Part shown: positions 1 to 5,413 of the stretch, piece after piece | Layout of the letters: every line of letters starts with the position of its first letter | How positions within the stretch are numbered: the stretch's first letter is position 1 | Assembly (NCBI GenBank): GCA_023397045.1 | Contig: JAEWUR010000209.1 | Coordinates: 1-5,413 of the forward strand | Reading direction: 5' to 3' | DNA: 5,413 nt | From: Planctomycetota bacterium | GTDB taxonomy: Bacteria > Planctomycetota > Planctomycetia > Pirellulales > Thermoguttaceae | The notes under the pieces: generated by a model | Told to the model about the DNA's origin: nothing | The model's input: only the letters and a program-made list of their open reading frames with translations | The model's database searches: none | Translations under genes and position numbers: made by a program

Positions 1-3000
1 AGATTGTGGTGCTCGCGCCGGAACGGCCGGGCTCGGGGCGTGCCGTTGGTTCTTCTACGCAAGTTGTCGAGATCGATCCGGCCAATCCGCGATGGTACGA
101 AAAGCTGAACAAGCTGCCGCAACTGCAACTGGCGAAGAGTCGTTTGCCGCGATTGTGGAAGGGGCCGCTGGGCAATGGGTGCGTGCAGACCCGATCGCAC
201 GCGCTCGGCGACGTGGCGCAATTGAAGCCGAACGCCGATTCGCCCGACGTCAGTTGGGAGGCGTATTGGTTGCCGATCGCCGATGCCGGGCTGCCGCACA
301 TCGTCGAGATCGAGTATCCGAGCGACGTGTCGCAGACGTTGGGCATCAGCGTCGTCGAGCCGAATGCCGCCGGGGCGATGACGCCGCTCGGGTTTGACGC
401 CGGATTAGAATGCGAGGCCGAGCCGGTCGGTTCGGTTGCGAAACCGCGCTGGCTGCGCCATCGGCTGGTTATTTGGCCGCGCACGAACATGCCGCTTCTG
501 CTGATCACCAACGGCCGGGATCGCGAACCGGCCGTTTACGGGAAGATTCGCGTGTTGGCCGCCGGAGATCGTCTCCCGCCGGCGACGCCCGATCCCGCAG
601 TGAATGATCGACGTTTGTTGGCGGCCTATTTCGACCGACCGTTGTTTCCCGAAAACTTTTTGGCCGAGGAATGTCTCGATCCTTGGAGCGGGCGAAGTCT
701 CGACGATTGGTGGACGTTCTACGAGGGCGGATCCCGTCTGGTCGAATACCTGCGTCACGCCGGCTATAACGGGTTGATGGTCTCGGCGTTGGCCGACGGC
801 AGCACGATCTATCCGAGCGAGCGGGTCTCGCCCACGCCTCGATACGACACGGGCGTATTCTTCACGACCGGCCAAGATCCCGTGCGGAAGGACGTTTTGG
901 AGATGTTGTCGCGCATGTTCGATCGCGAGGGATTGCAGTTGATTCCCACGGTCGAGTTCGCGGCGCCGTTGCCCGAGCTTGAAGCGATCCGCCGCGCCGG
1001 AGGCGACGAAGCGATGGCGATTCAATGGATCGGCGGCGATGGGCAGGCCTCGATTCCGGCCGAGCGAGGCTTGGCGCCGTACTACAATGTGCTTCATCCG
1101 CGCGTGCAAGAGGCCATGCTGGGCGTGTTGCGCGAATTGACGGTGCGTTATGCGCAGCATCCGTCGTTTGCCGGGTTGGCGATTCGGTTGTCGCGAGACG
1201 GTTACGCCCAGCTTCCGGGTCCGGAATGGGGCATGGACGATGCGACCATGGCGAGGTTCGAACGGGACACGAATCAGCGAGTGCCCGGTGCGGGGCCGCA
1301 ACGGTTTGCCGAACGGTCGGTTTTTCTGGCGCGAGAGCCGCAGCGGCGCGTTTGGCTCGAATGGCGTGCCGCGCAGCTTGCGGCGTTCTACCGGAAGGCC
1401 TACGAACAGCTTGCCGCGGTTCGGCCCGGCAGCCGGTTGTTTTTGGCCGGAGCGGGCTTGATCGCCGGGGCGGCGTCCGAGCCCGAGTTGCGGCCGGCGC
1501 TTCCGCAGCGGACAACGATCGCGTCGGCGCTGTTGCGAGTCGGCATCGACGTTCGGCATTTCCAGGATGAGTCCCGGATCGTGTTGCTGCGACCGGAGCG
1601 CGTGATCCCGCGGACCCGTCGGGCCGCGTTTGCGGCGGAGCTCGAAATCAGCCGGATGGTTGATTACGATCGCTATTTTCAGGCGGCGTCGGCCACGGGC
1701 AGTTTGTTCTATCATCCGCCGCGCGAGGTTCACATCGAATCGTTCGACCGGAAGAATCCGTTCCAGCCCAGCTATTCCTGGTTGGTCTCGCAACCGGCGC
1801 CGTCGGACGCGAGAAATCGGCAGCGGTTCGTTCACAGCCTGGCCTCGCTCGACTCGCAGGTCATGGTCGACGGCGGATGGCTGCTGCCGATGGGTCAGCA
1901 AGAAACCGTGCGTGAATTGGCCGCCGCCTATCGCGCGTTGCCGCCGATCCGGTTTCAGGCGGTCACCAGCGGGAAGGCGGACGATCTGTCGCCGGCCATC
2001 GTTTTTCGCAGCGGAACGCACGGCGGCCGAACGTATCTCTACGCGGTCAACGATGCGCCGTATGCGGCCACGGCCCGAGTTCACCTGGACGCGGGCGGCG
2101 GGTGCGCGATCGAGGAGTTGACCGGTTTGCGCAAGATCGAGCCGTTGCGTTCGGATGCTCCCGCCGGGATGTATTGGGAAGTTCGATTGGAGCCCTACGA
2201 TCTGGTCGCGGTTCGATTTTCCGAGGCGAACGTTCAGTTCTCGCGTCCGCAGGTGAAATTGCCCGATGCGGTCGAGGCGGCGGTTGGCGCCCGCATCCGC
2301 ACGTTGGGCGCTCGCGCCGCGGCGCTGCGAAACCCTTTGCCGATGGACATCTTGGCGAATCCCGACTTTGAGGGCGTGGGGACGGCCGACGGACCGATTC
2401 CCGATTGGGCGGTCACGTCGCGGAGCGGCGTAAGCATCCAGCTCGATAAGGTTCAGCCGCACGATGGAAATCAATCGGCTCGCTTGGCCAGCACCGGCGC
2501 GGTCGCTTGTTTGGTCAGCCGCCCGATGGACGCGCCGTCGACCGGCAGGCTGTCGATGTCGGTTTGGCTTCGCGTGGCCGACGCCGGCAAGCAGCCGCCG
2601 TTGCGATTGGCGATCGAGGCGAAATTGCGCGGGCGCGATTATTATCGTTTCGCGCCGATTGGCGAAGCCCCCGGTCCGGGTCAGCCTTCCGTGCCGATCG
2701 CATCGCAATGGGCGCAGTATGTCTTTCAGGTCGACGATCTTCCGCTCGAAGGTCTCGAATCGCTGCGCGTGCGATTCGATCTGATGGGGGCGGGCGAAGT
2801 TTGGGTTGACGACGTCAAGCTGTTTGATCTCGTGTTCAGCAAACCTGAGCTGGTCGAGTTGTCGAAGCTCATAACGTTGGCCGATGTGAAACTGCAGAAC
2901 GGTCAGATCGGCGACTGCATGCGGCTGCTCGAAGGTTATTGGCCGCAGTTTCTTGAAGTCAACGTATCGGTGCCGGACAGCGTGTTGCAGCGTAGCGCGA

Positions 3001-3098
3001 TTGCGACGAAGCCTGGACCTGTCGAGCCGGCGCCGCCCGAGCGAAGCGGTTGGTTGAATCGCGTGAAGGACATGGTTCCGGAATCGATGCGATTCTGA
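1..3098 (+). CDS. Large glycosidase-like protein with C-terminal carbohydrate-binding-type module, 5'-truncated by window edge
   Basis: The frame is open through the left edge (codon ATT at 3-5), and the first residues (VVLAPERPGSG) look internal, with no signal peptide, so the true start probably lies upstream; the GTG at 6 is only the first possible start inside the window. Numbering from that GTG, residues 1-200 look like a beta-rich domain (IEYPSDVSQTLGISVVEP near 102). Residues about 204-500 resemble TIM-barrel glycosidase-like proteins: YFDRP near 208, a strand with NGLMVSAL near 257, LIPTVEF near 312, and YYNVLHPRVQEAML near 359, as in family-10-type glycosyl-hydrolase-like proteins. 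Residues about 660-740 look like a beta domain (TYLYAVNDAPY). From N785 (NPDFEGVG) to WVDDVKLFDL (933-942) the pattern matches CBM4/9-like jelly rolls. A helical tail of about 85 residues ends the protein. Substrate and catalytic residues cannot be assigned, and the chain may be a non-catalytic surface protein. Coding status is secure; the functional label is moderate. Confidence 0.85.
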   Translation, partial: IVVLAPERPGSGRAVGSSTQVVEIDPANPRWYEKLNKLPQLQLAKSRLPRLWKGPLGNGCVQTRSHALGDVAQLKPNADSPDVSWEAYWLPIADAGLPHIVEIEYPSDVSQTLGISVVEPNAAGAMTPLGFDAGLECEAEPVGSVAKPRWLRHRLVIWPRTNMPLLLITNGRDREPAVYGKIRVLAAGDRLPPATPDPAVNDRRLLAAYFDRPLFPENFLAEECLDPWSGRSLDDWWTFYEGGSRLVEYLRHAGYNGLMVSALADGSTIYPSERVSPTPRYDTGVFFTTGQDPVRKDVLEMLSRMFDREGLQLIPTVEFAAPLPELEAIRRAGGDEAMAIQWIGGDGQASIPAERGLAPYYNVLHPRVQEAMLGVLRELTVRYAQHPSFAGLAIRLSRDGYAQLPGPEWGMDDATMARFERDTNQRVPGAGPQRFAERSVFLAREPQRRVWLEWRAAQLAAFYRKAYEQLAAVRPGSRLFLAGAGLIAGAASEPELRPALPQRTTIASALLRVGIDVRHFQDESRIVLLRPERVIPRTRRAAFAAELEISRMVDYDRYFQAASATGSLFYHPPREVHIESFDRKNPFQPSYSWLVSQPAPSDARNRQRFVHSLASLDSQVMVDGGWLLPMGQQETVRELAAAYRALPPIRFQAVTSGKADDLSPAIVFRSGTHGGRTYLYAVNDAPYAATARVHLDAGGGCAIEELTGLRKIEPLRSDAPAGMYWEVRLEPYDLVAVRFSEANVQFSRPQVKLPDAVEAAVGARIRTLGARAAALRNPLPMDILANPDFEGVGTADGPIPDWAVTSRSGVSIQLDKVQPHDGNQSARLASTGAVACLVSRPMDAPSTGRLSMSVWLRVADAGKQPPLRLAIEAKLRGRDYYRFAPIGEAPGPGQPSVPIASQWAQYVFQVDDLPLEGLESLRVRFDLMGAGEVWVDDVKLFDLVFSKPELVELSKLITLADVKLQNGQIGDCMRLLEGYWPQFLEVNVSVPDSVLQRSAIATKPGPVEPAPPERSGWLNRVKDMVPESMRF

Positions 3099-3126
3099 GG
3101 TTGCCAACGACAACGGATGGCTGCGC

Positions 3127-3171
3127 AAAAAAAACAAGAGGAAGGCGCCGGGAAAGGCATCTTCCTCTTGT
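3127..3171 (-). terminator. Intrinsic terminator of the minus-strand lipoprotein gene
   Basis: Perfect 11-bp inverted repeat: ACAAGAGGAAG at 3134-3144 and CTTCCTCTTGT at 3161-3171. The 16-base loop can form a further GCC/GGC pairing (3147-3149 with 3156-3158). On the minus strand the stem is followed directly by eight T residues (the A-run at 3127-3134), the classical order for Rho-independent termination. It lies 54 bases past the lipoprotein stop. Read on the plus strand, the stem is followed only by TGGTTATTC, so it would be a weak terminator at best for the convergent large gene ending at 3098. Confidence 0.88.
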
Positions 3172-3225
3172 GGTTATTCAAACCGCGTGCCCAATCGCAG
3201 GGACTGGGGTTGGGTTCTGGTGCGA

Positions 3226-3456
3226 CTACTCGGCCGGCTTCTCTTCGGCGGGAGCAGCGGCATCGGCCGGCTTCTCTTCGCCTGCGGGGGCGGCATCCGC
3301 CGGGGCGGCTTCGGCCGGAGCAGCGGCATCCGCCGGAGCGGCTTCGCTGGCAGCGGGCTTGGCCGGCTCTTTGGCTTCCTTGGCGGGCTTGTTGCAGCCA
3401 ACCGCACAGAACAATCCGAGGCTTAAAACCATCGCAAACGCTACGATCTTTTTCAT
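3226..3456 (-). CDS. Small Ala/Pro-rich repeat lipoprotein
   Basis: A 76-residue protein with a typical lipoprotein signal: MKK, a hydrophobic stretch (IVAFAMVLSLGLF), then C17-A-V-G-C21. Cys21 is the likely lipidated residue; the -3 position is Ala rather than the preferred Leu, an acceptable lipobox variant. The mature part (55 residues after Cys21) has no predicted fold: a Lys/Glu/Pro linker (NKPAKEAKEPAKPAAS), then 11-residue repeats of the EAAPADAAAPA / EEKPADAAAPA type to the end. I chose the ATG at 3454-3456, not the in-frame ATG 22 codons upstream, because it gives a clean signal peptide and has a good ribosome-binding site, AAAAGGTG, five bases before it. It diverges from the sigma gene and ends before a strong terminator, so it is probably monocistronic. 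Such tails may span or coat the envelope, but no function is assigned. Small low-complexity lipoproteins of this kind are, from memory, common in planctomycetes. Confidence 0.85.
   Translation of the reverse strand: MKKIVAFAMVLSLGLFCAVGCNKPAKEAKEPAKPAASEAAPADAAAPAEAAPADAAPAGEEKPADAAAPAEEKPAE
3229..3345 (-). repeat. 33-bp (11-codon) in-frame tandem repeat, about 3.5 copies
   Basis: Translated on the minus strand, residues 38-48, 49-59, 60-70 and 71-76 of the lipoprotein read EAAPADAAAPA, EAAPADAAPAG, EEKPADAAAPA, EEKPAE. At DNA level the copies start at 3345, 3312, 3279 and 3246. On the plus strand, TCGGCCGGCTTCTCTTCG occurs at 3230-3247 and again at 3263-3280 (exactly 33 bases apart), and GGAGCAGCGGCATC at 3251-3264 and 3317-3330 (66 apart). 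All copies keep the reading frame, so copy-number change by slippage would lengthen or shorten the tail without a frameshift. Confidence 0.85.
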
Positions 3457-3461
3457 TGGTA

Positions 3462-3469
3462 CACCTTTT
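3462..3469 (-). promoter_or_regulatory. Ribosome-binding site deciding the lipoprotein start
   Basis: On the minus strand AAAAGGTG precedes the ATG at 3456 with five intervening bases (TACCA). This fixes the short start (76 residues) over the longer in-frame ATG at 3522, whose extra 22 residues would place charged residues ahead of the signal peptide. Confidence 0.75.
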
Positions 3470-3504
3470 CTAGAAACGTCGTAAAAGAGTGATCGGTCCA
3501 ACAT

Positions 3505-3523
3505 GGCGGGATACTTTCCCACC
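3505..3523 (-). other. Hairpin in the 5' leader of the lipoprotein gene
   Basis: On the minus strand GGTGGGA (3523-3517), loop AAGTA, TCCCGCC (3511-3505): seven pairs including one G-U wobble. It lies 48 bases upstream of the lipoprotein start codon. If the minus-strand promoter proposed at 3554-3582 is right, this would be transcribed as a leader structure. It is not followed by a T-run, so it is not an obvious attenuator. It may equally be a protein-binding inverted repeat or chance in GC-rich DNA. Confidence 0.35.
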
Positions 3524-3553
3524 TGCTCTTAATAAGATAACGACCACTGGGCA

Positions 3554-3582
3554 ATTATTCCATATGCTGTACAATTGGGAAA
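3554..3582 (-). promoter_or_regulatory. Candidate housekeeping-type promoter for the lipoprotein gene
   Basis: On the minus strand a -10-like AATAAT (plus-strand 3554-3559, 5 of 6 to TATAAT) is preceded at exactly 17 bases by TTTCCC (plus-strand 3577-3582, only 3 of 6 to TTGACA). It would start transcription near 3547 and leave a leader of about 90 bases. The region is clearly more AT-rich than the surrounding coding DNA. The weak -35 makes this tentative. Confidence 0.25.
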
Positions 3583-3606
3583 GTAATTTATGGGGCAAAA
3601 GTCCTA
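3578..3606 (+). promoter_or_regulatory. Candidate ECF-type promoter upstream of the sigma factor gene
   Basis: GGAAAG at 3578-3583, a 17-base spacer, then GTCCTA at 3601-3606. ECF promoters usually carry a GGAAC-like -35 and a -10 containing GTC/TCTA, with 16-17 bases between them, so the layout fits while the -35 is imperfect. Transcription would start near 3613 and give a leader of about 55 bases before the sigma ATG. ECF operons are often autoregulated, which is why this was looked for. Inference only. Confidence 0.28.
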
Positions 3607-3667
3607 TTTTTTTATCCCCCCGCGGGAATAATCTCGCCAACCGTCGCCTCTTACTGTAAGGCCGAGT

Positions 3668-4225
3668 ATGGCCAGCCCGCAAGGTAGACCCGAGGTTGCC
3701 CAGCTTGTTGCCGACCATTATCAGGCTGCCTACCGATATGCCTACCGCCTGACGGGGTCGGTCCAGGACGCCGAAGACCTGACCCAAGAGGCGTTTATGG
3801 CAGCATATCGGAATATGGATAGCCTGCGCAATGTAGGTAACCCGAAGCCGTGGCTGTTTACCATTTTGCGGAATTGTTTCCTCAAGGGGCGACAGCACCG
3901 GCAACCTGTTCTGGCGGGGGATGCGCTGTTGGAGGCCGAGGCCGTTCGGGCGGCGGTGTCCGCCAGAAAAGATGAAATTGATCAGGATCGGGTGCAGATT
4001 GCCTTGCGCCAGCTTCCGGAAATGTGGCAAGTGGTGTTGCTGATGTACTATTTTGAAGATTGTTCGTACCGGGAGATCAGCGAGCAGTTGGGCATCCCGG
4101 TCGGCACCGTCATGAGCCGGCTGTCCAGGGCGAAGGATTTTTTGCGGTCGGTTTTGTTTGCTGACGATGAAAACGCGCAGCGGCATCCGGTTCCCTCGGT
4201 CGTTGAAGGGGGGGAAAGGCAATGA
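3668..4225 (+). CDS. ECF-type RNA polymerase sigma factor
   Basis: The 185-residue product is typical in length for a sigma-70 family ECF factor, which directs core RNA polymerase to a small set of promoters. Region 2 spans about residues 10-74: helix LVADHYQAAYRYAYRLTG, the conserved DAEDLTQEAF core-binding motif (34-43), then PKPWLFTILRNCF (59-71). A linker (about 73-104, LAGDALLEAEAV) leads to region 4 at about 107-163: ALRQLPEMWQVVLLMYYFEDCSYREISEQ, then LGIPVGTVMSRLSRAKDFLR, the helix-turn-helix that reads the -35. A tail of about 21 polar residues follows. The start ATG has TAAGG six bases upstream (3657-3661). The stop overlaps the next start (ATGA, 4222-4225), showing translational coupling to the putative anti-sigma gene. 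The signal and target genes are unknown; autoregulation is plausible. Confidence 0.95.
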   Translation: MASPQGRPEVAQLVADHYQAAYRYAYRLTGSVQDAEDLTQEAFMAAYRNMDSLRNVGNPKPWLFTILRNCFLKGRQHRQPVLAGDALLEAEAVRAAVSARKDEIDQDRVQIALRQLPEMWQVVLLMYYFEDCSYREISEQLGIPVGTVMSRLSRAKDFLRSVLFADDENAQRHPVPSVVEGGERQ

Positions 4226-4905
4226 AGGACCGTTTTGACGAACAATTCGCCCTCCTGCTGAATCAGGTCGCGGTGCCCGAGGGACTCGATCGACGGCTGC
4301 TCGAACGTTTGGACCGCGAGGAATTGCGTTTGGAGGCGGGAGCGTGGTATGCGCCCCGGTCGATTGGGATTTCGCGACGAAGTGCCGTAGTTGCCGGGAT
4401 TTTGGCGACGGCCGCCGCGTTGTTCGTGGCCGTCTTGTTGACGTCGGCGCCCGAGGACCGGTATTCCGAGCAATACGTGTTGAACGAGGCAATTCGGCTG
4501 TTCGAGGCTGCCGGGGATCGTTCGGTAGCGGCCGGGTCCGACGAGACGGAGTCGGCCGCGTTCCCCTTTAGCCGCGCGGTGTTGCCTATTCAAGGGATGC
4601 AGCGTCGCGACACCGACGAACTGCTTGGCATGTCGGGCGCGGTCTACGAGTTGCCGGGTTCGGACGGAATTCAGGCCGCCTTGTTCGTCGTCCGAAGTGA
4701 TTCCGTCGAATCGCTTGGATCGAGACCTTCGCTGAGCCCTTTTTCGACGGCCGGATGTTGTGCCTCGGCATGGAATGAGAACGGATTGGTTTATGTTCTT
4801 GTCGTCAAAGGAGATGCGTCGGCCTATCGCGCCTATTTGAATCGTCCGTCGGGCACGGTGGCGTCTTTTTGGATCGATCGGCAAAGTTCCCTTAAACCCG
4901 CCTAA
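4222..4905 (+). CDS. Putative one-pass membrane anti-sigma factor
   Basis: A 227-residue protein coupled to the sigma gene by a 4-base ATGA overlap; that position is the main evidence for an anti-sigma role. The GGGGGGGAAAGG run just before the ATG serves as ribosome-binding site. Residues 1-53 are charged and probably helical (DEQFALLLNQVAVPEGLDRR), and presumably bind the sigma factor inside the cell. Residues about 54-75 (AVVAGILATAAALFVAVLLTSA) form one transmembrane segment after a basic SRR, consistent with an N-in, C-out topology. Residues 76-227 would be outside the cytoplasmic membrane. The part from about 113 to 217 looks like a compact alpha/beta domain, with AALFVVRS, a Cys-Cys pair (179-180) followed by ASAWNENGLVYVLVVKGD, and AYRAYLNRP. 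The zinc-binding HxxxCxxC motif of the ZAS anti-sigma group is absent. How it senses its signal is unknown. It could alternatively be a membrane regulator that does not inhibit sigma. Confidence 0.8.
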   Translation: MKDRFDEQFALLLNQVAVPEGLDRRLLERLDREELRLEAGAWYAPRSIGISRRSAVVAGILATAAALFVAVLLTSAPEDRYSEQYVLNEAIRLFEAAGDRSVAAGSDETESAAFPFSRAVLPIQGMQRRDTDELLGMSGAVYELPGSDGIQAALFVVRSDSVESLGSRPSLSPFSTAGCCASAWNENGLVYVLVVKGDASAYRAYLNRPSGTVASFWIDRQSSLKPA

Positions 4906-4948
4906 CGCTACAGGCCGAAAGGTGATAATAGCGGAGAGGCGTTGGATC

Positions 4949-4961
4949 GTGCTGTCAGCAC
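4949..4961 (+). other. Short hairpin abutting the ribosome-binding site of the small exported gene
   Basis: GTGCTG (4949-4954) and CAGCAC (4956-4961) are separated by one base; as RNA this would be a 5-bp stem with a 3-base loop. It ends directly at the AAGGGGG ribosome-binding site (4962-4968). It could influence translation or mark a processing point in a sigma/anti-sigma/exported-protein transcript, but it is short enough to be chance. Confidence 0.25.
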
Positions 4962-4973
4962 AAGGGGGATTCT

Positions 4974-5345
4974 ATGAAGCGGTTCGCCGTAGTCTCAGTA
5001 TTGTTTCTCTTGGCATTTCCCGTCCTTGCCCGGGCGGAAAAACCGAACACCGCCGGCTGGGGCACCAGTGCCCTGATTTCGTCCGGTGAGTTGAAGGCCA
5101 CGCCGGAGATGTGGTTCTACGACCAAGAGATGCGGCAATACAAAGACCCGCAGATGGCGGTCCGGGCCAAGGCCGACGTCCGCGCGATCGCCCGTCAACG
5201 GCGATTGGAGTCGATGCACTGGTTCGGCTTCTCGAACAGCCGACCTCGGGCGAGCAGCGATCCCTACAACAACGATTACTCGCCTGGCTGGGTTTCGAAC
5301 CCGGGCTATTATCCGTCGCGATGGAACGGCGTAAGCCAGCCGTGA
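4974..5345 (+). CDS. Small secreted planctomycete-type protein of unknown function
   Basis: The 123-residue product begins with a clear Sec signal peptide: MKR, hydrophobic FAVVSVLFLLAFPVL, and an A-R-A cleavage motif after residue 21. The mature part is about 102 residues. Its core is MWFYDQEMRQYKDPQMAVRA (46-65), then an Arg/Ala-rich probably helical stretch (KADVRAIARQRRLESM) and HWFGFSNSRPRA (82-93). The C terminus is rich in Tyr, Asn, Pro, Gly and Ser (DPYNNDYSPGW, NPGYYPSRWNG) and probably disordered. The mature chain has no cysteine, and there is no second membrane segment or lipobox. From memory, similar short proteins with the WFYxQE and WFGxSNSRP pieces occur in Pirellulales genomes; I know no function. 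A strong AAGGGGG lies five bases before the ATG. The 68-base gap from the anti-sigma gene holds no convincing terminator, so co-transcription with the sigma pair is likely. Confidence 0.85.
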   Translation: MKRFAVVSVLFLLAFPVLARAEKPNTAGWGTSALISSGELKATPEMWFYDQEMRQYKDPQMAVRAKADVRAIARQRRLESMHWFGFSNSRPRASSDPYNNDYSPGWVSNPGYYPSRWNGVSQP

Positions 5346-5366
5346 CGTTGTGTTATTGCCTCACCT

Positions 5367-5380
5367 GACGGAAGGCCGTC
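5367..5380 (+). other. Small hairpin downstream of the exported-protein gene
   Basis: GACGG (5367-5371), loop AAGG, CCGTC (5376-5380), 21 bases past the stop at 5345. No T-run follows, so it is not a classical terminator alone. It may be part of a larger 3' structure together with the next hairpin, or chance. Confidence 0.25.
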
Positions 5381-5392
5381 GCGCAGCCGTAG

Positions 5393-5410
5393 GTTATGCT
5401 TCAGCATAAC
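5393..5410. repeat. Perfect 18-base inverted repeat at the right window edge
   Basis: GTTATGCT (5393-5400) and AGCATAAC (5403-5410) are exact inverted copies separated by TC; as RNA this gives a 7-bp stem with a TTCA loop. The window ends three bases later, so a T-run on either side cannot be judged. It could be the terminator for the sigma-anti-sigma-exported protein unit or one copy of a dispersed intergenic hairpin repeat. Confidence 0.4.
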
Positions 5411-5413
5411 ACC

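Noticed and set aside
405..3137. A 910-codon open frame on the minus strand lying antisense to the large glycosidase-like gene.
   Set aside because: The product is Arg-rich low-complexity sequence (repeated RR, GRR and RQ runs) with no domain sense, and it runs through the terminator of the minus-strand lipoprotein gene. The plus-strand protein has clear domain structure. It is a shadow of GC-rich codon use.
3229..3345. The spaced repeats as a CRISPR array.
   Set aside because: The repeats are in-frame coding DNA with 11-codon periodicity, no unique spacers, and no cas genes nearby.
3050..3484. Plus-strand frames over the lipoprotein gene giving Gly/Ala/Ser-rich repeats.
   Set aside because: They are the complement of the lipoprotein repeat DNA. 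The minus-strand frame has a signal peptide, lipobox, ribosome-binding site and terminator.
3457..3522. N-terminal extension of the lipoprotein to the ATG at 3522 (98 residues).
   Set aside because: The extension places charged residues before the signal peptide and lacks a good ribosome-binding site, whereas the internal ATG has both features right. The extension also overlaps the leader hairpin.
3470..4492. A 340-codon minus-strand frame across the sigma gene, with a 278-codon one (4048-4884) behind it.
   Set aside because: Both lie antisense to the convincing sigma and anti-sigma genes and give Arg/Pro-rich products without recognisable motifs.
4924..4929. GATAAT as a -10 box for the small exported-protein gene.
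   Set aside because: No acceptable -35 occurs 16-18 bases upstream (CCTAAC or GCCTAA), so there is no adequate support for a separate promoter.

Overview
The window looks like chromosomal DNA from a GC-rich bacterium, most likely a member of the Planctomycetes (Pirellulales-like). This rests on the overall look of the proteins: a very large glycosidase-like protein with a carbohydrate-binding-type module, an ECF sigma factor paired with an unusual one-pass membrane partner, and a small exported protein with a WFYDQE / WFGFSNSRP core that I recall from planctomycete genomes. The assignment comes from memory and was not searched. No rRNA, tRNA, CRISPR array, insertion sequence or phage gene was recognised.

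Layout. (1) Bases 1-3098, plus strand: the 3' part of one long gene, open through the left edge, encoding a protein of at least 1030 residues with a central glycosidase-like region and a C-terminal jelly-roll-type module. (2) Bases 3099-3225: a short convergent gap with a strong intrinsic terminator for the minus strand. (3) Bases 3226-3456, minus strand: a 76-residue lipoprotein whose mature part is an Ala/Pro/Glu/Lys tail built from 11-residue tandem repeats. (4) Bases 3457-3667: an AT-rich divergent regulatory region with candidate promoters in both directions and a 9-bp inverted repeat. (5) Bases 3668-4905, plus strand: an ECF sigma factor gene whose stop overlaps the start of a membrane-anchored putative anti-sigma gene (ATGA overlap). 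(6) Bases 4974-5345, plus strand: a small secreted protein, probably in the same transcription unit or just behind it. (7) Bases 5346-5413: a short tail with two small hairpins, one at the window edge.

How the genes may work together. The sigma and anti-sigma genes form a translationally coupled pair that probably senses a state of the cell envelope. The lipoprotein gene diverges from them and shares their regulatory region, so it may be co-regulated or a target; this is inference from position and short motifs. The large glycosidase-like gene is on the other side of the terminator and shows no visible link to the sigma module. The window looks mostly like ordinary planctomycete genome. Its most interesting parts are the divergent regulatory region, the zinc-motif-lacking anti-sigma and the repeat-built lipoprotein.
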